DNA of 64,000 nucleotides from Halopseudomonas yangmingensis (GCF_900114825.1 NZ_FOUI01000007.1:78601-142600), one strand, 5' to 3'. Positions 19,027 to 29,791 are shown, counted from the first letter of the stretch. A program made the numbers and translations. Notes: generated from the letters alone by a model not told the origin.

Positions 19027-19839
19027 TCAGGATTCAGTGACAGCAGGTTGCCGGCAGCTGGCGAGAAAGTCCAGCAGCAGGCGGTTGAAGGCTTCGGGCT
19101 GATCGACTGGTGTGGCGTGTCCGGAATCCTCGACCACCGCCAGCCGCGCATCGCCCAGCAGACTGACATATTCGCGCTTTTTCTCCACCGGGGTGTAGTC
19201 GCGGTCACCGCTGACCACCAGTACCGGACAATTGATGCGATCCAGGCGCTTGCTCACCCCCCAGCCAATCAGGGCGCGCAGTGAGGCCAGGTAGGCACGC
19301 CGGTCATTTTCCTTCCAGCGTTGCTCGAAGATCGCGCGCAGTTCTGCCTGTTCGGGTTTGGGCAGTAACAGTCTGGCCAGCCCGTGGGCGACGGTCGGCA
19401 GCGGCAGCACATGGGCAAAGAACAACCGCTTGGCAACCATGGCGTATTCGGCTGGCCGACGGGGGATCAGCTCGGGGCCGCTGTTGATAATGGTCAGGCT
19501 ACCGGGAATCTGCGGGTGGTCGGTGGCCAGCTGGAAGGCGATCATCCCGCCCATCGATATACCGACTATATGCGGCCGTTCCAGTTGCATCTGCTCGATA
19601 AAGGCCCGGCAGTCCTCGGCAAAGGCCTTGATGCTGTAGCCGCGTGGCGGCTTGTCGCTGGCACCATGACCACGCATATCCAGCGTCAGTACGCGGTAGT
19701 GCGGGAGCAGTGCGGGCAGCTGGTGTTCCCAGTCGCGGCCGCTGGAACCCAGACCATGGATCAGCAGTACCGCCGGGCCCTGGCCCTGGTCGGTGTAGTG
19801 CAGGCGGCAGCCGTTGAGCATCAGATCAGGCATCGGCAA
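19027..19839 (-). CDS. Alpha/beta hydrolase
   Basis: 270-residue alpha/beta-hydrolase fold enzyme. Oxyanion motif [10 protein letters not shown] near residue 29, nucleophile elbow GISMGG (Ser), acid in VSGDRDYTP, and catalytic His in [12 protein letters not shown]. No signal peptide, so cytosolic. 18 bp separate it from the LysR gene upstream on the same strand, suggesting the two are co-transcribed and the regulator may control it. Related proteins include esterases, 3-oxoadipate enol-lactonase-like and haloperoxidase-like enzymes; the substrate is not determinable here. The start could be ATG 19839 or the third codon. Confidence 0.85.
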   Translation of the reverse strand: MPMPDLMLNGCRLHYTDQGQGPAVLLIHGLGSSGRDWEHQLPALLPHYRVLTLDMRGHGASDKPPRGYSIKAFAEDCRAFIEQMQLERPHIVGISMGGMIAFQLATDHPQIPGSLTIINSGPELIPRRPAEYAMVAKRLFFAHVLPLPTVAHGLARLLLPKPEQAELRAIFEQRWKENDRRAYLASLRALIGWGVSKRLDRINCPVLVVSGDRDYTPVEKKREYVSLLGDARLAVVEDSGHATPVDQPEAFNRLLLDFLASCRQPAVTES

Positions 19840-19857
19840 GGTCTCCGGAGCATTGCA

Positions 19858-20769
19858 TCAGGCGTTGGAATGGCTGATCAGCAGATCGGCCAGTATGCGG
19901 GTGGCCGGGCCGGGTTGGCGGTCGCGGGCACTGTAGAGAAACATTGAATGTTCGCGCCGGCCACCCTCGGGCAGCGGCAGTGGCAGCAGTCGACCGCTGG
20001 CGATCAGTTGCTCGACCTGTTGCAGTGGCAGCCAGGCGAAGCCCAGACCGCTGGCCACTAGCTGTGCCGCAGTGGACAGGCTGGTGACCGTCCAGCGTTG
20101 TTCGGCGCCGAGCCAACCGGTATCGCGTGGCTGGCGTTGGCCGGAATCGCGGATCACCACCTGCAGGTGCTGCTCCAGATCCTGCACACCCGGCTGGCGT
20201 TGTAGCTGATGCAGCGGGTGTTGCGGGTTGGCTACTGCGATAAAGGTCACGGTATTCAGCTGCTGCGGCAGAAAGCCGGTAATGCTCAGGCCGGAAATCG
20301 CCAGATCGGCATGCCCGCCGATCAGGCGCTCCTCGACGCCGGAGAGCACCTCCTCGCGCAGCTGTACGCGGCAGCCACGGCTTTGCGGCATAAAGGCCTG
20401 CAGCGCGGCGGCCAGCCGTTCGGTGGGGTAGGCGGCATCCACTACCAGGCGGATTTCCGCTTCCCAGCCCTGATCCAGGGTATGGGCGAACTGCTCCAGC
20501 TGGCTGGCGCGGCTAACCAGCTCGCGTGAGCGGCGCAGCAGTACCTCGCCGGCCTCGGTCAGTACCGCCTTGCGGCCTTCGATTTCCAGCAGGGCAATGC
20601 CCAGCTGCTCCTGCATTTTTCCCACCGTGTAGCTGACCGAAGACTGCGAGCGATGCAGGGCCTCGGCGGCCTGGGCAAAACCGCCGTGGTCGACCACGGC
20701 TTGCAGGGTGCGCCATTGATCCAGGGTAACGCGGGGTGCTTTCATGGTGGATGGCATGTCCTTGAACAT
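19858..20769 (-). CDS. LysR-family transcriptional regulator
   Basis: 303 residues. N-terminal winged helix (VTLDQWRTLQAVVDHGGFAQAAEALHRSQSSVSYTV, quoted by its core QAAEALHRSQSSVSY), linker helix, then a periplasmic-binding-protein-like effector domain. The start is uncertain: ATG 20769 or the in-frame ATG 20745 (MKAPRVTLDQW), where conservation begins; neither has a good ribosome site. It is divergent from a small secreted protein gene (58-bp gap) and heads a likely two-gene operon with the hydrolase. Effector unknown. Confidence 0.88.
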   Translation of the reverse strand: MFKDMPSTMKAPRVTLDQWRTLQAVVDHGGFAQAAEALHRSQSSVSYTVGKMQEQLGIALLEIEGRKAVLTEAGEVLLRRSRELVSRASQLEQFAHTLDQGWEAEIRLVVDAAYPTERLAAALQAFMPQSRGCRVQLREEVLSGVEERLIGGHADLAISGLSITGFLPQQLNTVTFIAVANPQHPLHQLQRQPGVQDLEQHLQVVIRDSGQRQPRDTGWLGAEQRWTVTSLSTAAQLVASGLGFAWLPLQQVEQLIASGRLLPLPLPEGGRREHSMFLYSARDRQPGPATRILADLLISHSNA

Positions 20770-20827
20770 CGGCCTATTGTAGGTAACCCAAGTGATCTTT
20801 GCAGTCCATCACTGGACAGGAGACTAT

Positions 20828-21148
20828 ATGAACAGGGTATTGGCGATACCGCTGCTGCTGTGCAGCAGCCTGGCGCTGGCACAGATGTTTCCCATTGACC
20901 TGGAGCTGCGTGCCGAAGGGCTGGCGATGCTGGCGCGCACCGGCAGCCAGGACAATCTGGTGACCCTTGAGCTGGCCAATCAGGGGGCTGCTCCGGCCAG
21001 CTGCCGGATACGCTGGGTCAACGGCCCGGAGCGCCCGCCGGAGCAGCGCACGCTGCTGCAACCGGGCGAACAACGTATCCTGCATCAGGCGCTGCAGCGG
21101 CATGTGACCCGGGTACGGGTGCATGTTGATTGTCAGCCGCCGGACTGA
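20828..21148 (+). CDS. Small secreted hypothetical protein
   Basis: 106 residues from ATG 20828, with AGGAG 6 nt upstream; the longer frame opening at 20792 has no ribosome site. A signal peptide ends at ALAQ (about residue 19). The mature part has a beta-rich pattern with two Cys (PASCRIRWV and HVDCQPPD) that could form one disulfide, and the NLVTLELANQG phrase suggests an immunoglobulin-like fold. I do not recognise the family. It is divergent from the LysR gene. Confidence 0.65.
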   Translation: MNRVLAIPLLLCSSLALAQMFPIDLELRAEGLAMLARTGSQDNLVTLELANQGAAPASCRIRWVNGPERPPEQRTLLQPGEQRILHQALQRHVTRVRVHVDCQPPD

Positions 21149-21216
21149 ATGGCTTGCGCGCAATAGCTGCCATCCACACCGATGATGGCGATGACCTTGC
21201 CTTGCAAGTCCTGCAT
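21133..21216 (-). CDS. Candidate 27-residue small protein
   Basis: Short ORF from ATG 21216 to TGA 21133, with GGGAG 7 nt upstream of the ATG. It encodes MQDLQGKVIAIIGVDGSYC plus AQAIQSGG: a charged start, a hydrophobic VIAIIGV core, one Cys and a glycine end. It overlaps the 3' end of the convergent small secreted protein by 16 bp. Good ribosome site and protein-like composition favour a real gene; there is no homologue I can name. It could also be chance. Confidence 0.4.
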   Translation of the reverse strand: MQDLQGKVIAIIGVDGSYCAQAIQSGG

Positions 21217-21302
21217 GGTTGCACTCCCGTGATTGACTGAAAAGGGCAGTGACAACCATTGCACAGTCGATACGGCGAAACAATGACAGGGATCAGAAAA
21301 GC

Positions 21303-21331
21303 AAAAACCCCGGTGCAGGCACCGGGGTTTT
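21303..21331. terminator. Terminator of tRNA-Asn, reads on both strands
   Basis: AACCCCGGTG-CAGG-CACCGGGGTT stem flanked by an A run (21303-21307) and a T run. For the minus-strand tRNA the stem starts 6 nt after the CCA end and is followed by TTTTT. Confidence 0.8.
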
Positions 21332-21336
21332 CATGT

Positions 21337-21412
21337 TGGCTCCGCGACCTGGACTCGAACCAGGGACCCAATGATTAACAGTCATTTGCTCTACCGACTG
21401 AGCTATCGCGGA
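21337..21412 (-). tRNA. tRNA-Asn (GTT)
   Basis: 76-nt cloverleaf including an encoded CCA. Acceptor stem TCCGCGA/TCGCGGA, D-arm with AGCTCAGTCGGTAGAGC, anticodon GTT at 21377-21379 in loop CTGTTAA, T-arm GGTTCGAGTCC. It lies between the small-protein region and the aminotransferase gene with its own promoter and terminator. Confidence 0.97.
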
Positions 21413-21425
21413 TCGGATGCAGCGC

Positions 21426-21453
21426 ACTTTACCAAAAAAATCTGCCCAGTCAA
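21426..21453 (-). promoter_or_regulatory. Promoter of tRNA-Asn
   Basis: On the minus strand TTGACT (21453-21448), a 16-bp spacer and TAAAGT (21431-21426), with the mature tRNA starting 14 nt downstream after a GC-containing discriminator. Confidence 0.6.
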
Positions 21454-21470
21454 GGGCTTGTCAGCAATTT

Positions 21471-21494
21471 GCCGAACCTCGCCAAAGGTTCGGC
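21471..21494. terminator. Hairpin after the aminotransferase gene
   Basis: GCCGAACCT / AGGTTCGGC, a 9-bp perfect stem with a 6-nt loop, 11 bp past the aminotransferase stop and upstream of the tRNA-Asn promoter. No T run. Confidence 0.5.
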
Positions 21495-21504
21495 AGGTCC
21501 CGTT

Positions 21505-22710
21505 TCAGGCGTCGCGCAGCACCGCAGCAATGGCCGTGGTGACTGCCGCAATATTGCCCTGATTCAGCGCCGCCACACAGATGCGGCCACTGCTGACCGC
21601 ATAGATGCCGTACTCGCTGGCCAGACGCGCCACCTGATCGGCGCTAAGGCCGGAGTAGGAGAACATGCCGCGCTGGCGCTGGATAAAGCCCATGTCCCGG
21701 CTGACCCCGGCGGCCTGCAGCTGCTCGACCATGGCCTGGCGCATGGCCTTGATACGCACGCGCATCCCGGCCAGCTCGTCTTCCCAGAGGGCGTACAGGT
21801 GCGCGTCGTTGAGAACGCGGGCAACCACCTTGGCGCCATGGATCGGCGGGTTGGAATAGTTGGTACGGATCACCCGCTTGAGCTGCGACAGCACCGGGGC
21901 TGTCTCGTCACGCTCGCCGGTGAGGATGGTCAGCGCGCCAACCCGCTCGCCATACAGCGAGAACGACTTGGAGAAGGAGCTGGCGATCAGCAGCGGCAGA
22001 CCGGATTCGGCAAACAGGCGCACCGCCACCGCATCGTCCTGCAGGTTCTCGCCAAAGCCCTGGTAGGCGATGTCGAGGAAGGGCACATGCTGGCGCCGCT
22101 GGATCACGTCGATTACCCGCGCCCAGTCGGCCAGACTCAGGTCAACCCCGGTCGGGTTGTGGCAGCAGGCGTGCAGCAGCACCACGCTGCCCTCGGGCAG
22201 GGCTTCGATGCCGGCGAGCATGCCGTCGAGGTTCAGCCCGTGGGTGGCCGGATCGTAATAGGGGTAGGTGACCACTTCATAGCCGGCGGCCTCGAACAGC
22301 GCCCTGTGGTTTTCCCAGCTGGGGTCACTGATGGCTACCAGCGACTTGCCGAGCTGGCGATGCAGGAAATCGGCACCCAGCTTGAGTGCGCCGGTACCGC
22401 CGAGTGATTGCGCAGTGACCAGTCGACCGGAGTCCAGCAGCGGCGAGTCCTGGCCGAACAGCAGGCGTTGTACCGCCGCGTCGTAGGCGGCAATGCCCTC
22501 CATTGGCAGGTAGGTGCGTGCCGCATGCTCGGCAACCAGTGCTTCCTCGGCGGCGGCTACCGCCTTCAGCAGCGGTACCTTGCCGGCCTCGTCGTAGTAC
22601 ACGCCCACGCCCAGGTTGACCTTGTTCGGCCGGGTATCGGCATTGAACGCCTCGTTGAGACCAAGGATGGGGTCGCGGGGGGCAAGCTCTACGGCGGAGA
22701 AAAGACTCAT
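21505..22710 (-). CDS. tyrB: Aromatic amino acid aminotransferase (aspartate aminotransferase family)
   Basis: PLP-dependent class I transaminase acting on Tyr/Phe and Asp/2-oxoglutarate. 401 residues from ATG 22710 (MSLFSAVELAPRDPILGL); a TTG nine bases upstream is unlikely. PLP lysine lies in SSFSKSFSLYGERVG, the phosphate-binding segment in SLGGTGALKLG, and the substrate Asn in CCHNPTGVD. This matches the aminotransferase that sits divergent from uvrB in P. aeruginosa (PA3139). Aspartate versus aromatic preference cannot be fixed by eye, since AspC and TyrB share these motifs. Confidence 0.9.
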   Translation of the reverse strand: MSLFSAVELAPRDPILGLNEAFNADTRPNKVNLGVGVYYDEAGKVPLLKAVAAAEEALVAEHAARTYLPMEGIAAYDAAVQRLLFGQDSPLLDSGRLVTAQSLGGTGALKLGADFLHRQLGKSLVAISDPSWENHRALFEAAGYEVVTYPYYDPATHGLNLDGMLAGIEALPEGSVVLLHACCHNPTGVDLSLADWARVIDVIQRRQHVPFLDIAYQGFGENLQDDAVAVRLFAESGLPLLIASSFSKSFSLYGERVGALTILTGERDETAPVLSQLKRVIRTNYSNPPIHGAKVVARVLNDAHLYALWEDELAGMRVRIKAMRQAMVEQLQAAGVSRDMGFIQRQRGMFSYSGLSADQVARLASEYGIYAVSSGRICVAALNQGNIAAVTTAIAAVLRDA

Positions 22711-22888
22711 GGTGGGCAAACTCTGAGCGGGTGAATGATCGGGTTCACTGCCCGAAACCGGACTGCCGGCTGCGTAAAATCGGGCGCGACATTATAAACA
22801 GAGGCAACCCCGGCATGCGAGTACTGCTCGGCCAGCATCCGTGGCAAATGCTATGATGGGCGCCCGTCGCAGCACCCGGAGTCGCCCC

Positions 22889-24901
22889 TTGAGCCAGTTC
22901 ACCCTGAAAACCCGTTTCCAGCCGGCCGGCGACCAGCCGGCCGCGATTGCCCAGCTGGTCGAAGGGCTGGAAGCCGGCCTGTCGCACCAGACCCTGCTCG
23001 GGGTGACCGGTTCGGGTAAGACCTTCAGCATTGCCAACGTGATTCAGCGGGTGCAGCGGCCAACCATCATCATGGCGCCGAACAAGACTCTGGCGGCGCA
23101 GTTGTATGGCGAATTCCGCGAGTTCTTTCCGGACAATGCGGTGGAGTACTTCGTTTCCTATTACGACTACTACCAGCCGGAAGCCTATGTGCCGTCGTCG
23201 GACACCTTTATCGAGAAGGACGCCTCGATCAACGACCATATCGAGCAGATGCGCCTGTCGGCGACCAAGGCGCTGATGGAGCGGCAGGATGCGATCATCG
23301 TGGCTACTGTGTCAGCCATCTACGGCCTGGGTGATCCGGAGTCCTACTTGCGCATGGTGCTGCATGTTGATCGGGGTGATCAGCTGGATCAGCGCCAGCT
23401 GCTGCGTCGCCTGGCCGAACTGCAGTACACCCGTAACGACATGGAGCTGGCACGTGCCACCTACCGGGTGCGCGGCGACGTGATCGATATTTTTCCCGCC
23501 GAATCCGAGCTGGAGGCCATCCGTATCGAGTTGTTCGACGACACCGTTGACAATATCTGCTTTTTCGATCCGCTGACCGGCGAGGTGCTTCGTCGCGTGC
23601 CGCGTGCCACCGTGTACCCGAAGTCCCACTACGTGACGCCGCGTGAGAACCTGCTGGAAGCGGTCGAGCAGATCAAGCTGGAGCTGGCCGACAGGCTCAA
23701 GGTGCTGCAGGAGCAGAACCGCCTGGTGGAGGCGCAGCGGCTGGAGCAACGCACGCGCTTCGATATCGAGATGATTCTGGAACTGGGCTACTGCAACGGC
23801 ATCGAGAACTACTCGCGCTATCTGTCCGGCCGCGAACCGGGACTGCCGCCGCCAACCCTGTTCGATTACCTGCCGCCCAACGCGCTGATGGTGATTGACG
23901 AGTCGCATGTTTCGGTGCCGCAGATCGGTGCCATGTACAAGGGCGACCGTTCACGCAAGGAAACCCTGGTGGAGTACGGCTTCCGTTTGCCTTCGGCCCT
24001 CGACAACCGGCCCATGCGCTTTGACGAGTGGGAGGCGATTTCGCCGCAGACGATTTTCGTCTCGGCCACCCCCGGCCCCTACGAGGAGGCGCATGCCGGG
24101 CGGATTGTCGAACAGGTGGTACGTCCCACCGGGCTGGTCGATCCGGAAATCGAGGTGCGTCCGGCGACCACCCAGGTCGATGACCTGCTGTCACAGATCC
24201 GTCAGCGGGTAGCGCAGGAGCAGCGGGTGTTGGTCACTACCCTGACCAAACGCATGGCCGAGGATCTGAGTGATTACCTGTCAGATCATGACGTGCGGGT
24301 GCGCTATCTGCATTCGGACATTGATACGGTGGAGCGGGTCGAGATCATCCGCGATCTGCGCACCGGGGTGTTCGACGTGCTGGTTGGTATCAACCTGTTG
24401 CGCGAGGGGCTGGATATGCCGGAGGTGTCGCTGGTGGCGATTCTGGATGCTGACAAGGAGGGCTTCCTGCGCTCCGAGCGCTCGCTGATCCAGACCATTG
24501 GCCGCGCCGCGCGCAACCTGCACGGCAAGGCCATCCTGTATGCCGACCGCATGACCGGCTCAATGCAGCGGGCGATCGACGAGACCGAGCGCCGGCGCAA
24601 CAAGCAGCTGGCGTTTAACGAAGCGCACGGCATAGTGCCGCGCGGGATAACCAAGAGTGTTACCGATATTCTTGAGGGGGCGGTGGTGCCGGGCAGTCGC
24701 AGCGGCAAGCGACGCAAGCTGAAGGCCGCCGAGGAGGGCGCCGATTACGCCGCCACACCACGTTCGGCCGCCGAAATCAGCAAGCGCATTGCCCAGCTGG
24801 AGGAACAGATGTACCGGCATGCGCGGGATCTGGAGTTCGAGTCAGCGGCACAGGTACGTGACCAGATCCATCAGTTGCGTGAGCAGTTGGTGACGGTCTA
24901 G
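22889..24901 (+). CDS. uvrB: Excinuclease ABC subunit B
   Basis: Damage-loading helicase-like subunit of nucleotide excision repair. 670 residues. The start is taken as TTG 22889 ([20 protein letters not shown]) because GGAG lies 7 nt upstream and family conservation begins there; the upstream ATG at 22841 adds a non-conserved tail. Walker [10 protein letters not shown] near residue 38, beta-hairpin [16 protein letters not shown] in [11 protein letters not shown], and the C-terminal UVR motif ([20 protein letters not shown]) that binds UvrC. No LexA-like CTGT-N8-ACAG box is visible in the 178 bp upstream. Confidence 0.96.
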   Translation: MSQFTLKTRFQPAGDQPAAIAQLVEGLEAGLSHQTLLGVTGSGKTFSIANVIQRVQRPTIIMAPNKTLAAQLYGEFREFFPDNAVEYFVSYYDYYQPEAYVPSSDTFIEKDASINDHIEQMRLSATKALMERQDAIIVATVSAIYGLGDPESYLRMVLHVDRGDQLDQRQLLRRLAELQYTRNDMELARATYRVRGDVIDIFPAESELEAIRIELFDDTVDNICFFDPLTGEVLRRVPRATVYPKSHYVTPRENLLEAVEQIKLELADRLKVLQEQNRLVEAQRLEQRTRFDIEMILELGYCNGIENYSRYLSGREPGLPPPTLFDYLPPNALMVIDESHVSVPQIGAMYKGDRSRKETLVEYGFRLPSALDNRPMRFDEWEAISPQTIFVSATPGPYEEAHAGRIVEQVVRPTGLVDPEIEVRPATTQVDDLLSQIRQRVAQEQRVLVTTLTKRMAEDLSDYLSDHDVRVRYLHSDIDTVERVEIIRDLRTGVFDVLVGINLLREGLDMPEVSLVAILDADKEGFLRSERSLIQTIGRAARNLHGKAILYADRMTGSMQRAIDETERRRNKQLAFNEAHGIVPRGITKSVTDILEGAVVPGSRSGKRRKLKAAEEGADYAATPRSAAEISKRIAQLEEQMYRHARDLEFESAAQVRDQIHQLREQLVTV

Positions 24902-24928
24902 GTAACAGCTGCTGCGCCAGCGCGACAA

Positions 24929-25020
24929 CCGATGACCTGTTCAGGACACGCCGTAAACCCATCCCTGGGGGCTCGCCGCTAGCCATCCCTGGCTATCGAC
25001 GGTCCTGAACAGGTCATCGG
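24929..25020. repeat. Compound extragenic inverted repeat (two nested CCATCCCTGG hairpins)
   Basis: Outer arms 24929-24947 and 25002-25020 are exact 19-bp reverse complements (CCGATGACCTGTTCAGGAC type). Inside are two small hairpins with the same core: CCCA-TCCC-TGGG (24958-24969) and TAGCCA-TCCC-TGGCTA (24980-24995). It lies between the convergent ends of uvrB and the universal stress gene. The layout resembles mobile REP/MITE-like extragenic repeats of gammaproteobacteria; it may also end transcription from both sides. Confidence 0.75.
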
Positions 25021-25100
25021 TCATCGCGCTCTGAATATCCGTGCAGTTGATCAGCGATTCCCCAAGGCCGCGCGTGCCCGGTTACCGCGTGGAATCAGTG

Positions 25101-25538
25101 CTACTCCGGCTTGCGCAGGCGCACGGCAATCACATCGCAGGGCGCGCCGTGCAGTACGTCGTTGGCGGTGGAGCCGAGCAGCAGGGCCAGGCCGTGACGG
25201 CCATGGCTGCCGACCATGATCAGATCGCAGTCCAGTTCCTTCGACAGCCGGTGGATTTCCTGACGCGGGTGGCCAAAGGCGATCTGCAACTGATCGGCCG
25301 GCAGTGCGTAGTCGGCGGCAAATGCCTGCATGCGTTCGCGGGCCTGTTCGAACTGCTGCTGTTGCAGGGTTGACAGGTCCATCGGTACATCGCCGCCGTA
25401 GGCCATGGCCAGAGGTTCGACCACATGCAGCAGGGTGACCTTGGCATCCAGGGCCTTGCCCAGTGCCATGGCGTGATCGGCGATGGCCCGGCATTCATCA
25501 ATCAGATCCACTGCAGCCAGCAGGTGTTTGTATAGCAT
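25101..25538 (-). CDS. uspA: Universal stress protein, UspA family
   Basis: 145 residues, one Usp domain. N-terminal YKHLLAAVDL and the ATP-binding G-2x-G-9x-G-S/T motif seen in GSHGRHGLALLLGSTAND place it in the nucleotide-binding branch. Usp proteins aid survival under starvation, oxidative or anaerobic stress. It is convergent with uvrB across the repeat and divergent from fadBA across a 484-bp region. Confidence 0.9.
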   Translation of the reverse strand: MLYKHLLAAVDLIDECRAIADHAMALGKALDAKVTLLHVVEPLAMAYGGDVPMDLSTLQQQQFEQARERMQAFAADYALPADQLQIAFGHPRQEIHRLSKELDCDLIMVGSHGRHGLALLLGSTANDVLHGAPCDVIAVRLRKPE

Positions 25539-25771
25539 CGGCCCGTCTCCGCGTTGCCTTGTTATTAATGGTGCTGAATTTCGCCGGTTGCCCGGTTACT
25601 GTGCCGATACTAGGGCAGCACTGATGCTTTTGCCAGCTTGCGCGCGGCTGGCGTGTTTTGCCGCTATAGTGTCGCCTCTGCCTGTCGTGGTGGGCTGATG
25701 CTGCGCGCTGGAGGTTGCCAGTCGTGGTAATACCCATTTAAAGCGTACTGTCAGGGTTGGGTTGCAATGCA

Positions 25772-25785
25772 TTGATATTAATCAC
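25772..25785. promoter_or_regulatory. ANR/FNR-like box
   Basis: TTGATATTAATCAC fits TTGAT-N4-ATCAA at 9 of 10 positions. It lies 238 bp before fadB and 234 bp before uspA; Usp genes are frequent ANR targets in Pseudomonas. Motif match only. Confidence 0.35.
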
Positions 25786-25878
25786 ATTTGATTTTTATCA
25801 TGTTTGCCAATTCGATAACTGGTTCGCAGATTTTATTGACAAGGCGGGGGAATTCCCCGAAGGTGTGCGCACCCGAAT

Positions 25879-25892
25879 CAAACAAGCGTATG
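25879..25892 (+). promoter_or_regulatory. PsrA-like operator upstream of fadBA
   Basis: CAAAC-AAGC-GTATG matches the PsrA consensus (C/G)AAAC-N2-4-GTTT(G/C) with one mismatch, 130 bp before fadB. In P. aeruginosa PsrA represses fadBA and is released by long-chain fatty acids. Candidate only. Confidence 0.35.
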
Positions 25893-26022
25893 AATTCGTC
25901 TATCCGGCGACTCAGACAGCCTCGGGAACGTTCATGACAAGGTCAGGCCTTGGCGTCGAGCAGATAGTCGGCGTGCCAGGCCAGGCCCTGTTTCTCATGT
26001 GCTTTTATAGCGTGGAGATCAG

Positions 26023-28173
26023 TTGATGATTTACGAAGGTAAAGCCATCACGGTTCAAGCCCTTGAAGACGGCATCGTCGAACTGAAGTTCGACCTGCAG
26101 GGCGAATCTGTCAACAAGTTCAACCGTGCCACCCTGGCCGAGCTGCAGACGGCGGTAACCGCCATCCAGAGCAACAGCAGCGTCAAGGGCGTCATCGTCA
26201 CCAGCGGCAAGGACGTATTTATCGTCGGCGCCGACATCACCGAGTTCACCGGCACCTTCCAGCTCCCGGAAGCCGACCTGGTCACCGGTAACCTGGAAGC
26301 CAACAAGATCTTCAATGCCTTCGAAGACCTGAGCGTTCCCACCGTGGCCGCGATCAACGGTCTGGCCCTGGGCGGTGGTTTCGAAATGTGCCTGGCCTGT
26401 GATTTCCGTGTTATGGCCGCCAGCGCCAAGGTTGGTCTGCCGGAAGTCAAGCTGGGTATCTACCCGGGCTTCGGCGGCACCGTCCGTACCCCGCGCCTGA
26501 TCGGTGTCGATAACGCCATCGAGTGGATCTGTGCCGGCGCCGAACAGCGTGCCGACAAGGCCCTGAAAGTGGGTGCCGTGGACGCTGTGGTAGAAGATGC
26601 CAAGCTGCGTGATGCCGCGCTGGATCTGGTCAAGCGTGCCGCTGCCGGTGAGATCGACTTCAAGGCCAAGCGTCAGCCCAAGCTGGAAAAGATCAAGCTG
26701 AACACCATCGAGCAGATGATGGCCTTCGAAACCTCCAAGGGTTTCATTGCCGGCCAGGCCGGTCCGAACTACCCGGCACCGCTGGAAGCGGTGAAGACCA
26801 TCCAGAAAGCGGCCAACCTCACTCGTGAAAAGGCCCTGGAAGTCGAAGCTGCCGGTTTCGCCAAGCTGGCCAAGACCACTGTGGCCCAGGCCCTGGTCGG
26901 CCTGTTCCTGAACGACACCGAACTCAAGCGCAAGGCCAAGCAGTACGACCAGCAAGCCGCTGACGTGAAGCTGGCGTCGGTGCTGGGCGCTGGCATAATG
27001 GGTGGTGGTATCGCCTACCAGTCAGCGGTCAAGGGCACCCCGATCCTGATGAAGGACATCCGCGAGGAAGGCATCCAGCTGGGTCTGGACGAAGCCTCCA
27101 AATTGCTCGGCAAGCGCGTCGAAAAGGGTCGCATGAAGCCGGCCGAGATGGCCAAGGCACTCAACGCCATCCGTCCGACCATGTCCTATGGCGATTTCGG
27201 CAATGTCGATATCGTGGTCGAAGCTGTTGTCGAGAACCCCAAGGTCAAGCACGCCGTGCTGGCTGAGGTGGAGTCTAACGTGCGTGAGGATGCAATCATT
27301 GCCTCCAACACCTCGACCATCTCCATCACCTACCTGGCCCAGGCGCTGAAGCGTCCGGAAAACTTCTGCGGCATGCACTTCTTCAACCCGGTACACATGA
27401 TGCCGCTGGTTGAGGTGATCCGTGGCGAGAAGTCCAGCGACAAGGCGATTGCCACCACCGTGGCTTACGCCAAGAAGATGGGCAAGACGCCAATCGTGGT
27501 CAACGACTGCCCCGGCTTCCTGGTCAACCGCGTACTCTTCCCGTACTTCGGTGGCTTTGCCCGCCTGCTTGGCATGGGTGCTGACTTCCAGCGCGTCGAC
27601 AAGCTGATGGAAAAGTTCGGCTGGCCCATGGGCCCGGCCTACCTGATGGACGTGGTTGGCATGGATACCGGCCACCATGGCCGTGACGTAATGGCTGAAG
27701 GTTACCCGGACCGTATGGCCGACAAGACCCGCACTGCCGTTGATGTCATGTATGACGCCAACCGTCTTGGCCAGAAGACCGGCAAGGGCTTCTACGCCTA
27801 CGAGATGGACAAGAAGGGCAAGCCGAAGAAGGTGGTTGATCCTGAGGCTTACGAACTGCTGAAGCCGATTGTGCTGGAGCAGCGTGAGTTCACCGACGAG
27901 GAAATCGTCGAGATCATGATGGTCCCGCTGTGCCTGGAGACCGTCCGTTGCCTGGAAGATGGCATTGTCGAAAGCGCTGCAGACGCCGATATGGGTCTGA
28001 TCTACGGCATCGGCTTCCCGCCCTTCCGCGGTGGCGCACTGCGCTACATCGACACCCTGGGTGTGGCCGAGTTCGTTGCCATGGCCGACAAGTACGCCGA
28101 ATTTGGTGCCATGTATCACCCGACTGCCAAGTTGCGTGAGATGGCCAAAAACGGTCAGAAATTCTTCGGTTAA
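26023..28173 (+). CDS. fadB: Fatty acid oxidation complex alpha subunit (enoyl-CoA hydratase / 3-hydroxyacyl-CoA dehydrogenase)
   Basis: 716 residues, full length. The N-terminal crotonase domain has [19 protein letters not shown] and [15 protein letters not shown] with the two catalytic Glu; the central Rossmann domain begins at [13 protein letters not shown] (about 320), with the dehydrogenase His in [14 protein letters not shown] (about 450) and a second 3HCDH C-terminal domain ending PPFRGG. It carries hydration, dehydrogenation and isomerisation of beta-oxidation and forms an alpha2beta2 complex with FadA, encoded 27 bp downstream. GGAG lies 8 nt before ATG 26023. Confidence 0.97.
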   Translation: MMIYEGKAITVQALEDGIVELKFDLQGESVNKFNRATLAELQTAVTAIQSNSSVKGVIVTSGKDVFIVGADITEFTGTFQLPEADLVTGNLEANKIFNAFEDLSVPTVAAINGLALGGGFEMCLACDFRVMAASAKVGLPEVKLGIYPGFGGTVRTPRLIGVDNAIEWICAGAEQRADKALKVGAVDAVVEDAKLRDAALDLVKRAAAGEIDFKAKRQPKLEKIKLNTIEQMMAFETSKGFIAGQAGPNYPAPLEAVKTIQKAANLTREKALEVEAAGFAKLAKTTVAQALVGLFLNDTELKRKAKQYDQQAADVKLASVLGAGIMGGGIAYQSAVKGTPILMKDIREEGIQLGLDEASKLLGKRVEKGRMKPAEMAKALNAIRPTMSYGDFGNVDIVVEAVVENPKVKHAVLAEVESNVREDAIIASNTSTISITYLAQALKRPENFCGMHFFNPVHMMPLVEVIRGEKSSDKAIATTVAYAKKMGKTPIVVNDCPGFLVNRVLFPYFGGFARLLGMGADFQRVDKLMEKFGWPMGPAYLMDVVGMDTGHHGRDVMAEGYPDRMADKTRTAVDVMYDANRLGQKTGKGFYAYEMDKKGKPKKVVDPEAYELLKPIVLEQREFTDEEIVEIMMVPLCLETVRCLEDGIVESAADADMGLIYGIGFPPFRGGALRYIDTLGVAEFVAMADKYAEFGAMYHPTAKLREMAKNGQKFFG

Positions 28174-29376
<1,203 letters not shown>

Positions 29377-29393
29377 CGCTGTTGCGGTAAGTG

Positions 29394-29423
29394 AAAACCG
29401 GGGCCATGCGCCCCGGTTTTTTT
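29394..29423 (+). terminator. Rho-independent terminator of fadBA
   Basis: AAAACCGGGGC / GCCCCGGTTTT followed by further T, 18 bp past the fadA stop. Confidence 0.9.
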
Positions 29424-29530
29424 ATGTCTGGAACAGGCTGGCTGCTGGCATGTTCTGCCTGAATGCCAGACAGCAGGAAAACCGCCGGTGACGAATCAGC
29501 TGCGGTGAAAAGGTTGGAAGTAAAGCGGGG

Positions 29531-29558
29531 AAAAGGGCTGCTGCGACTGCAGGAGCCC
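29531..29558 (-). terminator. Rho-independent terminator of infA
   Basis: On the minus strand GGGCT-c-CTGC-agtc-GCAG-c-AGCCC followed by TTTT, 15 bp past the infA stop. Between it and the fadBA terminator (29424-29530) I see nothing. Confidence 0.75.
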
Positions 29559-29572
29559 CGTACCGGCGGGAC

Positions 29573-29791
29573 TTAGCGGGCGCGGTAGGTGATACGAGCC
29601 TTGGTCAGGTCGTAGGGGGTCAGCTCCACGCGCACCTTGTCGCCGGTGAGGATGCGGATGTAGTTCTTGCGCATCTTGCCGGAGATATGGGCGGTCACCA
29701 CATGGCCGTTTTCCAGTTCAACGCGGAACATGGTGTTCGGCAGGGTGTCAATAATGGTGCCTTCCATTTCAATACTGTCTTCTTTTGCCAT
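29573..29791 (-). CDS. infA: Translation initiation factor IF-1
   Basis: 72 residues, standard length, an S1/OB-fold protein ([30 protein letters not shown]) that binds the ribosomal A site during initiation. In P. aeruginosa bpt (ate) and aat lie upstream on the same strand, as here; clpA, which neighbours infA there, is replaced on the other side by fadBA. Confidence 0.98.
   Translation of the reverse strand: MAKEDSIEMEGTIIDTLPNTMFRVELENGHVVTAHISGKMRKNYIRILTGDKVRVELTPYDLTKARITYRAR

Larger units (their letters stand above)
25539..26022. other. 484-bp non-coding region between uspA and fadB
   Basis: AT-richer intergenic region, the longest gene-free stretch in the window. It contains an ANR/FNR-like box (25772-25785), a PsrA-like site (25879-25892), a TTGACA at 25836 with only a poor -10 at the right spacing, and the fadB ribosome site GGAG 8 nt before the ATG. 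Short open frames within it (for example 25757-26026) lack ribosome sites and protein-like composition. Confidence 0.6.

Noticed and set aside
22720..22888. Possible LexA box upstream of uvrB
   Set aside because: No CTGT-N8-ACAG match was found; short CTG and CAG fragments are at the wrong spacing.
25757..26026. 89-residue plus-strand frame in the fadB leader
   Set aside because: No ribosome site and overlap with the fadB start; low-complexity composition of non-coding leader DNA.
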